Below, one piece after another: positions 1 through 10,767 of a stretch of 64,000 nt of DNA. The DNA is taken from positions 1 to 64,000 of the forward strand of contig NKYR01000104.1 in NCBI GenBank assembly GCA_003184365.1, read 5' to 3'. A program made the translations under genes and the position numbers. Position 1 is the stretch's first letter. Every line of letters starts with the position of its first letter. The notes under the pieces were generated by a model. That model did no database searches, was not told where the DNA came from, and was given only the letters and a program-made list of their open reading frames with translations. The stretch comes from Evernia prunastri. Lineage: Eukaryota > Ascomycota > Lecanoromycetes > Lecanorales > Parmeliaceae.

Positions 1-3000
1 CGGTCGGGGCTGAAAGTAGGGTTATTCCTCATACTGCGTGGAAGTTCTAGTTTGTAGGATTCGCCTGCTTTTCCTATGACGCGATAAGGGCCTAGCATCT
101 TATCTTCTAGGTCCTTGACAGGCCTCTCAGTCCGGATGTTCTTTGATGATAGCCAGACCCAATCTCCTTCATCATAGGTGACGTCCTTTCGGTGTTTATT
201 TGCCTGAACTCTCATGGCCTCCTGGGCCTTCTTCATTCTTGTGGTCCCATATTCCAACAACTGCTCCATTCGTGCAGCAATATCCTCTGCTTTGCTAGCC
301 TGTAGCCGTTCGCGGGTAGACTCATAGGATGTGCAGTCTTTGTCAAATGACATGCGCGGGTGGAATCCTTTGTTGAAGTAGAACGGCGTAAGAGAGGTAG
401 CAGAGGAGGTGTTATTATTGTCACTGAACTCTACCATAGGAATCCACTTGGCCCAGTCGTCCTGGAGGTAGTTGCAGTACGTCCGCAGGCCTCTTTCGAC
501 GTCCTGGTTAGCTCGCTCAGTCTGACCGTCAGTTTGGGGGTGATAGGCTGTGGAGAGGTTGGCCTTGATGCGTAAGCGTTTGCAGAGGCTTTTCCATAGA
601 GTAGATACGAATTGCGCGCCTCGATCAGACGTGATAGATAGCGGGAGGCTGTGCAAACGGTAAACGTTCCATAGCAGGATCCACACTAGTTCCTCAGAGG
701 AGGTTCCTTCGTCCCCCCAGTGGCACGGGACGTAATGGCGCTCTTTGGTTAGGCGATCGATCAGGGTGCAGATAGCATTGAACCCTTCCGATAAAGGGAG
801 TCCAGTGATGAAGTCCATAGCTATATCTTGCCACCTCTTTTGCGGAACTGGGAGGGGAACAAGTAGACCATTGGTCTTATCCCTAGGCGCTTTACTGCGT
901 TGACAGGGATGACAGTTTCGGATGTATCGCTTGACTGTAGCTGCGTACCCTGGCCAATAATAGTGACGGGTGAGGAGGGCTATGGTCCTTCTTACTCCGC
1001 AATGACCACTTGAGGGCTGGTCATGAACTTCTCTTATCAACTCAGTGCGTAACTCCTCCGGAACGTCAGGTACCCAAAGAAGGCCGTTCTTAAAGAGGGC
1101 TTCATCGACGACTCTGAATCTGTCCAGGGTCTGGCCATGAAGTTTGCGTTGATTTCGCGAGATCGCCTCACGAAACTCATTGCATGTGGGGTCAGTCACA
1201 TTCAACTGGCGGATACGTTCAAAGATACCTTCCTCGACCTCAGTCACGCGGAGCTGGACTCGGTCAGGGGTTAGAATGACTTGACGTTGATGTTGTGCTC
1301 TCTCGTCCTCCTCATCTTTAGGGGTAGACTCAGGCATGCGTGTCAAAGCATCCGCTTTGCTATTGGACCTCCCAGGCCGGAATATGACTTTGAAGTTGTA
1401 TTCCGATAGGATGTCTAAGTAGCGGGCCTGACGTCGAGTGAGTTCCTTGTTTTCCATGAAGGTCTTTAGTGCTTGGTGATCGGTGAACACTTGAATTGGT
1501 AGATTAGTGCCTTCTAACTCGGGCCTCCAGTGCTCGAAGCATCGAATGATAGCTAGCAATTCTTTGTCNCGCTCTTTGGTTAGGCGATCGATCAGGGTGC
1601 AGATAGCATTGAAACCTTCCGATAAAGGGAGTCCAGTGATGAAGTCCATAGCTATATCTTGCCACCTCTTTTGCGGAACTGGGAGGGGAACAAGTAGACC
1701 ATTGGTCTTATCCCTAGGCGCTTTACTGCGTTGACAGGGATGACAGTTTCGGATGTATCGCTTGACTGTAGCTGCGTACCCTGGCCAATAATAGTGACGG
1801 GTGAGGAGGGCTATGGTCCTTCTTACTCCGCAATGACCACTTGAGGGCTGGTCATGAACTTCTCTTATCAACTCAGTGCGTAACTCCTCCGGAACGTCAG
1901 GTACCCAAAGAAGGCCGTTCTTAAAGAGGGCTTCATCGACGACTCTGAATCTGTCCAGGGTCTGGCCATGAAGTTTGCGTTGATTTCGCGAGATCGCCTC
2001 ACGAAACTCATTGCATGTGGAGTCAGTCAGATTCAACTGGCGGATACGTTCAAAGATACCTTCCTCGACCTCAGTCACGCGGAGCTGGACTCGGTCAGGG
2101 GTTAGAATGACTTGACGTTGATGTTGTGCTCTCTCGTCCTCCTCATCTTTAGGGGTAGACTCAGGCATGCGTGTCAAAGCATCCGCTTTGCTATTGGACC
2201 TCCCAGGCCGGAATATGACTTTGAAGTTGTATTCCGATAGGATGTCTAAGTAGCGGGCCTGACGTCGAGTGAGTTCCTTATTTTCCATGAAGGTCTTTAG
2301 TGCTTGGTGATCGGTGAACACTTGAATTGGTAGATTAGTGCCTTCTAACTCGGGCCTCCAGTGCTCGAAGCATCGAATGATAGCTAGCAATTCTTTGTCA
2401 TAGATATGATAGTTACATTCGGCTGGAATCATGCTCTTGCTATAGAACGCCACTGGATGGAGTACTCCCTCGTCATCGTATTGGGATAGAACTCCGCCAA
2501 GCACATAGTCAGAAGAGTCAGTCTCGAGGATGGCCTGGCGAGAGGGGTCATAGTGTCGAAGGACAGGGGCAGAGGTCACTCGTTCTTTAAGGCGCTTAAG
2601 GGCCTTTTCGTAGGCGTCATTCCATACGAAAGGAGTATCCTTCTTAGTCAGATTGACTAAAGCGCGGACTATTTTGGAGAACTCGTGAATAAATCGTCTG
2701 TAGAAGTTCGCAAATCCCACAAAGCCCTGGCCCTCCTTCAAGTTCGTGGGAGTCTTCCAATTGAGGATACATTCAATCTTCTTTGGGTCCATTCGTAGGC
2801 CCTCCCCGGATATGATGACACCCAGGAAGACGGTCTCTTCCACATCGAATTCGCATTTGTGAATGTCTACCTGGAGTCCAGCCTCACGCAGTCGTTCCAA
2901 TACTTGTTTTACATGAGTTTGATGTTCCTTCTTGGTCTTGCTGTAGATCAAGATATCATCAAGATAGGCTTGACAGAATTCGTTCAGGAAATCGAACAGA

Positions 3001-4361
3001 ATGTCATTGATGTAGTGTTGAAAAGTGCTTGGACCGTTCGTCAGGCCAAAGGGAAGGACTCGATATTTGTAGGCTCCCAGCGCTGTAATGAAAGTGGTGA
3101 AGTCCTCGCTATCTGGGTCCATTCGGAGCTTATTGAAGGCGGCGATGATATCTAATCGGGTGAGGTGTTTGCAACCACCGATCTTTCCAATAACCTCCTC
3201 AATCAGAGGGAGCGGGTACCGATTGCGCTTGGTGAGAGCATTGAGTTTGCGATAATCCACACAGAAACGTAGGTCGCCGTTGGCCTTCAAGGCAAAGAGG
3301 ACTGGTGAAGAATATGGGGCCTTGCTGGGAGTGATGAACCCCTTGGACAGATTGTCTGTTAGGTACTCCTTAACCTTCTGCAGTTTGTAGGGCGACATGC
3401 GGTATGCGCGACTCTGTGGAGGTCTCACATCGCTGTTCAGTTCGATCTTATGGTCATAGGGTCGATGCGGAGGTAGATGGTTTGCTTTAGACCGGTCGAA
3501 GACGTCCAGGAAGTCATGATATTCAGGAGGGAGCTTACGTTTGACTTCCTCGAGATTCTGAGTAGAAGCTTCTACCGATGCGAGGCTTATTTCTTCCATC
3601 TTGACTGCAATATCAAACGCGATCTCCCTATCGATGTCCTCCATAGACATAGCGAATAATTGGGTTCCCGTGTCCTCCGCCCGACGTGCTATGGAGGCAA
3701 ACGACGCAGCGCCCACACTGTGGATCGAGAAAGGCTTATCCCCAGGGGACGGTTGGGGGCGAGGAAGAACTTGCGGCTTGAAAAGAGGTTTCTGAGTTAT
3801 CTCAGTAGGGGGTGGCGACTCGACTGGGGAGGGAGCAGGTGCAGGAAGGGCGGTTAGAGTGAGATTCTTAGGAAAGAGGATAGAGTCATTGCTCATATCG
3901 AGTAGCACCCCAAAGCGATTCATCCAGGGTTTTCCGAGGATGGCTGCATGCTGACCGAGGTCTGCGATCAACATAGGTGCTGTTGGCTCCTTGTGGCCAG
4001 GGAGGATGAGATTTGGATAGATAGCATGTGTAATTGGTTTCTTGCATAGCTGACCGTCGTAACCCCGAACAAGCTTGGGCTTTGACAGTTGGACTGGTTC
4101 AATAGCTAAGGTTTGGCAGATCTCCTTCGCTAGGCGTCTATCGACGAACGCATACCCGGTGGCCCCTGTGTCAACGAGGAAATGAAGATTGTAGGCCTCC
4201 CCTTGGGAGGTCAGGCTTCCTCGTACTAGGAAAGGCTTCGTCGTGAACAACTCACGCTTAGCCTCTTCTAAGGTGCACAGGGTCAAGATCTCACCCCAGT
4301 CCGTGACTCTGGATGGGGTTATTCGTTTTCCGACTCCGATTGCTCGGAATCTACTGAATCC
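1..4361 (-). CDS. pol: Pol polyprotein of Ty3/gypsy element (PR-RT-RH-IN), partial
   Basis: The frame opens after a TGA at 4362-4364, overlaps the gag end by 43 nt in the -1 frame and, as far as I could read it, stays open to the window edge. In order it shows an aspartic protease (DTGATG near 4160-4175), a reverse transcriptase (KANGDLRFCVDYRKLN, LPFGLTNGPSTFQ, YLDDILIYS), RNase H (starting ETDSSDYVLGGVLSQ), an integrase HHCC zinc domain (GHCGVRR ... CHPCQRSK) and the DDE core (MDFITGLP, TSDRGAQF, QTDGQTERAN). The C-terminus lies off the window. The 830-bp duplication around the N is spaced 831 bp, a multiple of three, so the frame survives but end-RNase H to early integrase appears twice. 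That is unlikely to be the true protein. Confidence 0.9.
739..2399. repeat. 830-bp direct duplication joined by a single N
   Basis: Bases 739-1568 and 1570-2399 are the same sequence with about four substitutions (for example gaaccc versus gaaacc near 779/1610, and two differences near 1182-1190 versus 2013-2021). The N at 1569 sits exactly at the junction. This is the pattern of two contigs overlapping by 830 bp that were joined with a gap character and not merged. The mismatches suggest that the overlapping ends came from different copies of the element. Confidence 0.9.
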
Positions 4362-5659
4362 TCATCCACATGGCTGTCAGTATGGACGTCGATTTCATTC
4401 ACCCGCAAAGGAGGGCGAGAGGATGGTCGGTCAGGGCAATTAGCGGCCAAGTAACCAGGCTTATGACAGATGTAGCATGACCCGTCCTTTTGATCCTCAA
4501 GTGCCTTTCGTCGCTGTTCGGGATTGGGTGACTGGCGGCGGTTTTGATAGGAGTCTCTCGGAGTCACAGCAAAGGTCACTTGCTTAGAAGCCTTCGAGCG
4601 GTTCGCTTCCTTAGATACTTCTTTTTCCTTTGTGACCTTGATCTCCTTCATAGCCCGGTGCTCGTTATCTACCTTAGTGAGATAGCTACGTAGTTTGGAC
4701 ACCGTGTCGAGGTCAGCCCCAGAGTTGGCCCACGCTGAGCGGAGGCGGGGTCGGATCTTTTCTTTCAAATCATGGATCATCATCTTGTCAGACAGCTCTA
4801 AATGAGTCGCAAGGCGTCGGAAATCCATAAAGAACTCTACAAACCGTTGCTGTTGTCCCTGAGTTAATACGCGGAATTCCCGAACGTAATTGCCTTCGCG
4901 ATCGGGGTCATCGAAAGATTCTTCTAAATCCGTAAGAATCTCTTCTACCGTTCGGTAGGGATTAGTTGTGAGACGGTGAGTGCGAGCATATACAATTTTC
5001 GCAGCCTTTCCCTGAGTTCGTGAATGCACATAGGCGATCCTGGACTGTTCCGACTCGTAATGGTCGTAGTTGATTTCGAGCTTATTGGTCATCTTGGAAA
5101 TCCAGTCATCCCACGTGGGATCTGTTCCATCGTCGAGCATAGGTGGATGGGGCATCTTTTCAGAGCGTCTACCTGTCTGGACTTGAACAGAAGATGGAGT
5201 ACCGTCTCGTCGAGAACGAAGTTGTGTTTGCAATTCTTGGACTTGTGACTTCAATTGAACGGCCTCATCCTGCGATGCTTGAAGGGCTTCACGGGCCTCG
5301 TTCTTCTTTCTCTTCTCGGCCTCATACCGATCTTTGTAGCCCGGATTCTTATCTAGCATGTCGTCGTACAACTGAGTGGCTTCAACACCGAGGTCCCTCT
5401 GTTCCCTTAGTTCATTCAACCCAGCCAGGAACTCCTCAGGGTTCGTTTCTGCTAGATGCTGCAGCTGATCTCGAGTGACGACGTTATGAATTGAGACAGC
5501 ATCTTCAGTGATTCGGGAGGCGCTTCTGCTAGGCAGGGACACGCGCCGGTTGAGAGTGTTAGCAAGATGCTCTTCAAGACGCTGCGGGAGCTTAGGGTAC
5601 GCGACGTGACCTGGTGACGGCGAGGGTCCTCCAGCACCTTGATTGAGGTCTCGTGGCAT
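4319..5659 (-). CDS. gag: Gag polyprotein of Ty3/gypsy element
   Basis: This 446-residue structural protein starts at the ATG at 5659 and ends at TAA 4319-4321. The N-terminal third is Glu/Lys/Gln-rich and probably coiled-coil (about residues 60-150). A retrotransposon-gag (capsid-like) domain follows at about 170-330, with WDDW near its start and an EFRVLTQGQQQRF-type segment. The C-terminus has a nucleocapsid-type zinc knuckle, CYICHKPGYLAANC, and a Ser/Glu/Asp-rich tail. In the knuckle the expected histidine is a tyrosine (TAC), so only three of the four CCHC ligands are present. Pol overlaps the last 43 nt in the -1 frame, which implies ribosomal frameshifting for Gag-Pol. Confidence 0.93.
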   Translation of the reverse strand: MPRDLNQGAGGPSPSPGHVAYPKLPQRLEEHLANTLNRRVSLPSRSASRITEDAVSIHNVVTRDQLQHLAETNPEEFLAGLNELREQRDLGVEATQLYDDMLDKNPGYKDRYEAEKRKKNEAREALQASQDEAVQLKSQVQELQTQLRSRRDGTPSSVQVQTGRRSEKMPHPPMLDDGTDPTWDDWISKMTNKLEINYDHYESEQSRIAYVHSRTQGKAAKIVYARTHRLTTNPYRTVEEILTDLEESFDDPDREGNYVREFRVLTQGQQQRFVEFFMDFRRLATHLELSDKMMIHDLKEKIRPRLRSAWANSGADLDTVSKLRSYLTKVDNEHRAMKEIKVTKEKEVSKEANRSKASKQVTFAVTPRDSYQNRRQSPNPEQRRKALEDQKDGSCYICHKPGYLAANCPDRPSSRPPLRVNEIDVHTDSHVDEDSVDSEQSESENE

Positions 5660-5698
5660 CGTAGGGGGCTAGGAGTGGTGTTGGTAGCGAGTAAGAAG

Positions 5699-6896
5699 NC
5701 CCCCCCCAACCAAACCCCCTCTTCAAGAGCGCCTATGAAACCCTACAGGTCCGATTGACATCATAGCAGACGAGCGCACCACAATGCCTACATCCCATAG
5801 CTGATCACAGACCCCAATTCAGCCACATTTAGAGCTTCCCTAGCATCGCGTAGAAAAACCACCTCCGCCATCGGTTCTTTCAACGACGCGATAAAGGTGG
5901 CCCGACTGGCTCAGCACGCCGACCTGACAATTGGCCCTTGGCAATCATGGCGAATCGGGGGATTAGACTCGGCAGCACCACATTTTTTACTTCGCTGATT
6001 CCGGGGGGGGAGGAGGGCAAATATGGAGGGTCTTCCGGGACCAGCGTCACGAGTATGAAACAACATTTTCTGGTGCATTTCTGGACAATCTGATAACGCC
6101 GTTCAAAGGCGAGATTTACGGAACGTTGAGCATTCCCTGTTTGTTCTGGAACCGGACATCGAAGGACGCATTCTGCACGTATACTAGCTAGCCGGATCAT
6201 TTCGGTCGCCGGCTTCCTCAACGCACTCCAGATCGTCCCTCCCCCGCCCCCCCTTTGGCTATCGGCATTGTTGTTTTGGGGGTTTATGTGGGGCCGAGCG
6301 CGGCGTCGGCGCGGCGGGGGGGCATGAAGCCTAACGGCAGGTAGGGGGGAAGGTGGGAACTGTTGGAGAAACCTTGTCTAGATCCCGTCCCTTCTGGTCT
6401 CGACCCAAGGTTTTCGTGCGGACGGACAGACGCAGCTAGGTAGAATCGTGCGCGAAGAAAGGGCAGGCGAGCGGATTCGGATGCGTGGTCGCGGGCAAAA
6501 AGATAGTTGTGGAAGAGTAGCGCGGTCCGATGATGTCCAGAGTTGGAGAACGAAACGGAAATGACTTCGAGCATGACGCGAACGCAAGATGACGGGGTGT
6601 TGCAGGTTCGTTTTATTCGAGACCCGCCTGGTTGAAAGTCGGGGCGTGTGTTGTCGAATCCACCGAATTCAATTTACCGACTCCGAATGTTGATTCGGAA
6701 CCGAGCACCGAATTGTCGACTTGTCTGAAGAGCTTTAACTTCACGTGGCGTCACCGACACGACCGTCGATTCCAGGATTCTTTTCAGGTCTGGACTTTTG
6801 CTTTTGGGGGGTTTGTACATGTATCGCTCGTCCAGGCAGGGAGAATAAGCCTCTCGTCCCCACGTTTTTTCCTCGGGAAAATCGAACAGGCACACC
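5699..6896. other. Gap character, C-tract and P450 upstream region
   Basis: The N at 5699 is followed by eight C residues, which marks a probable assembly join between retrotransposon and flank. The remaining 1.2 kb has no gene I can support. There are G-runs at 6001-6012 and C-runs at 6240-6254. The last few hundred bases are presumably the promoter and leader of the P450 gene. I see no clear TATA box. Confidence 0.6.
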
Positions 6897-8668
6897 ATGT
6901 CCGCCCTCGACCTTGTCATCACCTGGCCACTGACGACCGTCGCCGCCTCCTTCGCCCTCTACGTCGCCCTCCTCTACACCTACCGCCTGACCCTGCACCC
7001 GCTCGCCAAGTTCCCCGGCCCCCGCCTCGCGGCCGTGACCTTCTGGTGCGAGTTCTACCATGACTTCTTCCGCGGCGGCCAGTACCTCTTCCGCATCCGC
7101 GACATGCACGCCCGATACGGCCACATTGTGCGCATCTCCCCGGACGAACTGCACATCGACGACCCTTCCTTCCTCCCCGAGCTCATGCCCGCCGGCGGGC
7201 GCCGCCGGGACAAGTATTCGCGCATGATCCAGGTCTTTGGCTTCTCGCAGGCCGCGGGCGCCACGGCCGACCACGACCTGCACCGGACCCGGCGCGCCGC
7301 CATGTCCAAAATGTTCTCGAAGGAGTCGGTGCGGAGGCTGGAGCCGATCATGAGGACCAACCTGGACAAGCTGTTGGTTCGGCTGAAGGGGTTCCAGGAT
7401 GACGGGAGAGAGATTAGCCTGTTGCCCATGTTCGGGGCTTTTACCAACGACGTGATCTCCGAGTACGCGTACGGCTTCAGTCTGAACTGGCTGCAAGCGC
7501 CGCAGTTCAACCAGGTCTTTTTTGACATGGTGGGTAGCTGACGATGTGTTTGGTCTTCGATCGCTGAGAATTACCCACAGATCGACGGCTTCCATGACCT
7601 TGGGCCTCTGGCGGTCCAATTCAAGTGGTTCATGCCGTTCTTCGCTCGCCTACCTCGGTGGCTAGTACTGAAAATTAACCCGGGATTCGGGACCTTCATA
7701 AAATTCAAACTGGTAGCCCTGGCGCCTCCACCCTTCTTTGGTAACTGGGCTAACCTCTTTGCAGCAACTGTTAGGCAATATCGACAGAGTTGCAAAGTCC
7801 CATAATCAAGGGAAGGACAGCAAAACGGTGTTCGACGAAATACTAGACAGCAAATTATCTGCCGAGGACAAGAAACCGCTCCGACTGCTCCAGGAGGCTC
7901 AGAACTTCTCGATCGCAGGCACAGAAACCACATCTTGGATCCTGAGTGTACGTCAAAAAATATTGATACTCCCACCATCTTACGAAAGTTGACGTCAGTC
8001 TCAGATCATGACCGTCCACCTCCTTTCCACCCCAAGGGTCCTCGCGAAACTGAGAACCGAACTCCAAGCCGCCCTCCCCGATGTCTCCGCGCCGTTATCA
8101 ATCAGGGATATCGAACAGCTACCATACCTCAGCGCTGTCATCACCGAGGGCCTCCGCCTCGCAATGGGCACCAGCCAGCGCCAGACGCGTATCAGTCCCA
8201 CCGACGTCATGACCTTCAACGACGGCAAGAAGCAATGGCATATCCCGCCCGGGGTGAGTAGGACAACCCCCCTTCTCTCCAATCTTTCCCACACGCACGT
8301 TCTGACACCGCACCCTCTAGACACCAGTTGGCATGGCCGCGCCGCTTGTTCACCTCAACCCGGACATCTTTGCCGATCCCATGGAATTCCGGCCCGAGCG
8401 CTTCATCGAGAAGCCGCAACTCAAGCGCTACCTGATGACGTTCTCACAGGGGTCGAGGCAGTGTCTGGGCATGCAGCTGGCGTACACGGAGCTCTTTTTG
8501 ATGCACTCGGAGATTTGGCGCCGGTTCGGCAGCAAGGAGGATCACGGGGAGGATGGTTGGTGGGAGTTGTTCGAGACGGACCGGAGCGACACGGATATGG
8601 CTTCTGATCGGTTCGTGCCATATCCGAGGGCGGATAGTAAAGGCATTCGGATCAAGGTACGCAAGTGA
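6897..8668 (+). CDS. Cytochrome P450 monooxygenase, five exons
   Basis: I join exons 6897-7529, 7581-7712, 7765-7947, 8005-8253 and 8321-8668 into 514 residues, the normal length for a microsomal fungal P450. An N-terminal membrane anchor (about residues 9-30) is followed by the Pro-rich hinge KFPGPRLAA. The I-helix oxygen-binding motif AGTETT is at 306-311, the K-helix ExxR at 364-367 (EGLR), the PERF motif at 424-427, and the haem loop FSQGSRQCLG has the cysteine ligand at about 447. The start context is CACCATG. The N-terminal half resembles trichodiene-oxygenase/pisatin-demethylase-like P450s, but the substrate cannot be assigned. A GNAT enzyme and a sulfotransferase-like gene lie within 3 kb, which hints at tailoring metabolism, but no backbone synthase is seen. 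Confidence 0.93.
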
Positions 8669-9602
8669 ACAAGGAAACAAGTGAAGAAATGTTTGGAATT
8701 TCTTTGAGGCAACTTCCCCCAAGTGTGAGACTTGGTCTGCACAAGCTATAATCATCGGAAAATCGCTAGACCAATGAAAGAAAGGATTTTGCTAAGTAGG
8801 CGATCTGGTACCTCCGTAACGCAATATACGATACTTGTCAATACCGTCAGCAAAGCGAATAAAGGTCGCAGTATAAGACATACTACAAAATTGGAAACAT
8901 TGTCTTCCATGGCAACACTAACGAGCGAACTCATACACACCTCCACTCACTATGCTCCAAGAAGCTTCCCTTTCTGATTCGCCCGGGCAATGGGCTTGGA
9001 TCTCAGACACCGTGGCCATAAGCACGAGTAAAAGCATCAATCAGCATTTGCAAGGGTCCTTCGGACAAGGCGGGAGTGGGTATTCCGTTTGAGAGCATTT
9101 CGTATCAAGAGGTGTTGTCGATGGTCGGAGTTGTAAGCTATCCACCTGGCTCCAGGTCAATGTCGGAAGCAATTTGGTAAGGTCATAGTTTCGTCCCGCA
9201 TCCGGTCTGAGGTTGCTGGTAGATTTGAGCGGTGAGCGACGTTGCGCCCAATGGATGCGCTGCCTTAGTGGCCAGGGATTTGCATTTGGACATGCCAGCT
9301 TTGATCAAATGTTGATGATTATCTGGCCAGAAGAAGTGGTAATTCATGCCAATTGTTTCTGCGATTTTACTATCCGAGATACCAGCGGAATAGCCTCTAG
9401 ATCTCCAATGAGGGTTTCCGACACTCTTCTATCCTTCCCAAAGCACGTACCGGTGTTGCGTCTTACCTCGCTTGCGTATATCAGGAGGATATTTGTAGGA
9501 GGTAGGAGCAATAATGCTAGAGCAGGCTTGAGGTCCTGATGGCCGTGGGCCAGCTGAATTTTGGGAGGCAGATCAATCTCATAGGCGATTCCGCAGGCTC
9601 GC
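8669..9602. other. Intergenic, convergent gene ends, nothing recognised
   Basis: This stretch lies between the 3' ends of the P450 (+) and the acetyltransferase (-). Open frames here are short, lack family features and have no coding-like neighbours. I see no tRNA-like arms or repeats. Confidence 0.6.
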
Positions 9603-10190
9603 TTACCTTTCCACGCCCGGCCTCGCGAGCCTGAACTCCTCCAGCACGACCCGCAGACCTTTCTCCTTAGACCCTTTCCTCTCATCACTCACCTCTTCTT
9701 CCCCGAACCAACTGAACCCACACTTCTTCAGCACCCGCCGACTTCCATCTCCACCCGGTCCCGTCACCGCCTTCAGATATGCCCTCTCATCCTCATTCAG
9801 CACAGGATGCCCATCCGCATACCGCTGCCAATACATGTGGATCCAAGCCCCCAAAGCTTCCGTGGCGTAGCCGTGGCCCCACGAGGAGGGGTGGAAGATG
9901 TAGCCGATCTCGGGGAGGGAGTGCGCGCCTGTCAGGCCGATTATCTGTGGCGATGGAACGTCCGTAGTAGGGAGCGGTGAAACGGTATAACACATGCTCT
10001 TTTCACTTTCAAGTCTGGTTTTGAGCCATCCGTCGCTCTTCTCCCGCGTGTCAGGCTCGGTCCAGTAGAGTACTCTGGGGTCAGAGCGGATAGCAAAGAC
10101 ACCTTCGCTGTCGGCGGGAGAGAGAGGACGGAGGAGTAGACGTTCGGTTATGATTGTGTCGCTAGAGCATTTTATTGGCGGTGATGACAT
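9603..10190 (-). CDS. GNAT-family N-acetyltransferase (RimJ/RimL-like)
   Basis: From the ATG at 10190 the product has 195 residues. The frame extends further upstream, but only to a TTG, so I chose the first ATG before the conserved domain. The N-terminal TERLLLRPLSPADSEGVFAI is the classic beta1-alpha1 opening of the RimJ/RimL-type GNAT fold. EIGYIFHPSSWGHGYATEAL is the acetyl-CoA-binding strand-loop-helix, in which the usual Q/R-x-x-G-x-G/A pyrophosphate loop is represented by WGHGYATEA. The C-terminal strands hold RVLKKCGFSWFGEEE. The family transfers acetyl from acetyl-CoA to an amine; the acceptor is unknown. It converges on the P450. Residues after GFSW are unusually charged (Lys/Glu) for the family. 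Confidence 0.82.
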   Translation of the reverse strand: MSSPPIKCSSDTIITERLLLRPLSPADSEGVFAIRSDPRVLYWTEPDTREKSDGWLKTRLESEKSMCYTVSPLPTTDVPSPQIIGLTGAHSLPEIGYIFHPSSWGHGYATEALGAWIHMYWQRYADGHPVLNEDERAYLKAVTGPGGDGSRRVLKKCGFSWFGEEEVSDERKGSKEKGLRVVLEEFRLARPGVER

Positions 10191-10767
10191 ACTGCAAGTT
10201 AATCGGACCCGATGGAAAGCTGTTTGGCAAGAAGCATTTGCAGGGGAACGGCTAGACAGAACACCAGTAGGGAGATCTGCGCCAAAAGCCCCCCGCCATG
10301 CGCTCAAAGGCTCATTGTTCGAATCGTCCTCAACAGATAACCCTGAGGATCAATTTATGCGCTCTCAGAAAGCTCAAAGTTGTTGCAGGGTAAGGTACTA
10401 CCTGAGGTACTCCTCGTACTCCTCCTAGCGTTGGATACTCGCTAACGGTGCCACGCGCGATTAGTCCACTCTGGCACTCGTTTAATATCAGTGCAGGCAT
10501 TCGGCATTCAACATTCAACAACCTCTGTTGATTAATGTATTGTTGAGTGGACTAAGGAGTATCTAACGGTAGGAGCAGTAGGCACAAAGCACTAGAGCTA
10601 AGTCCACTAGCAGGGGGGCAGCCCGATATGAGAGTCTGCAGGTAGTCTTCTCCGCCGCGCGGTTAATGTGCTCCCATTACACGTCTCCCAGCTTTCATAG
10701 GTTGGCATCGATCTTATGAAGTGCTGAGAAGCCAGGAAAGGGGAAAAGAGACAGGTCCGAAGAAGAC
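10191..10767. other. Divergent intergenic region with a small inverted repeat
   Basis: This region separates the acetyltransferase (-) from the sulfotransferase-like gene (+). It holds an 11-bp inverted repeat, TTAGTCCACTC at 10461-10471 and GAGTGGACTAA at 10545-10555, enclosing about 73 bp, and a related CTAAGTCCACT near 10591. This could be a hairpin, an operator-like site or a remnant of a small inverted-repeat element. Confidence 0.5.

Larger units (their letters stand above)
1..5698 (-). mobile_element. Ty3/gypsy LTR retrotransposon, internal region, incomplete
   Basis: The minus strand reads gag (5659 to 4319) and then pol with the order protease, reverse transcriptase, RNase H, integrase. 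RNase H before integrase and the YLDD reverse transcriptase motif define the Ty3/gypsy (Metaviridae) type. The left window edge cuts pol after the integrase core, and a single N at 5699 ends the element only 39 bp upstream of the gag ATG. No LTR, primer-binding site or target-site duplication is therefore visible. Gag has no internal stop and I met none when reading pol, so the copy looks young and not heavily mutated by RIP. An 830-bp segment is duplicated around the N at 1569, probably an assembly fault. Confidence 0.95.

Noticed and set aside
1..5698. RIP-degraded retrotransposon
   Set aside because: Gag is intact and I met no stop when reading pol, so heavy RIP is not supported; only the single His-to-Tyr change fits that context.
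6741..7619. A 292-residue minus-strand open frame
   Set aside because: It is antisense to P450 exon one, which has P450 motifs on the other strand.
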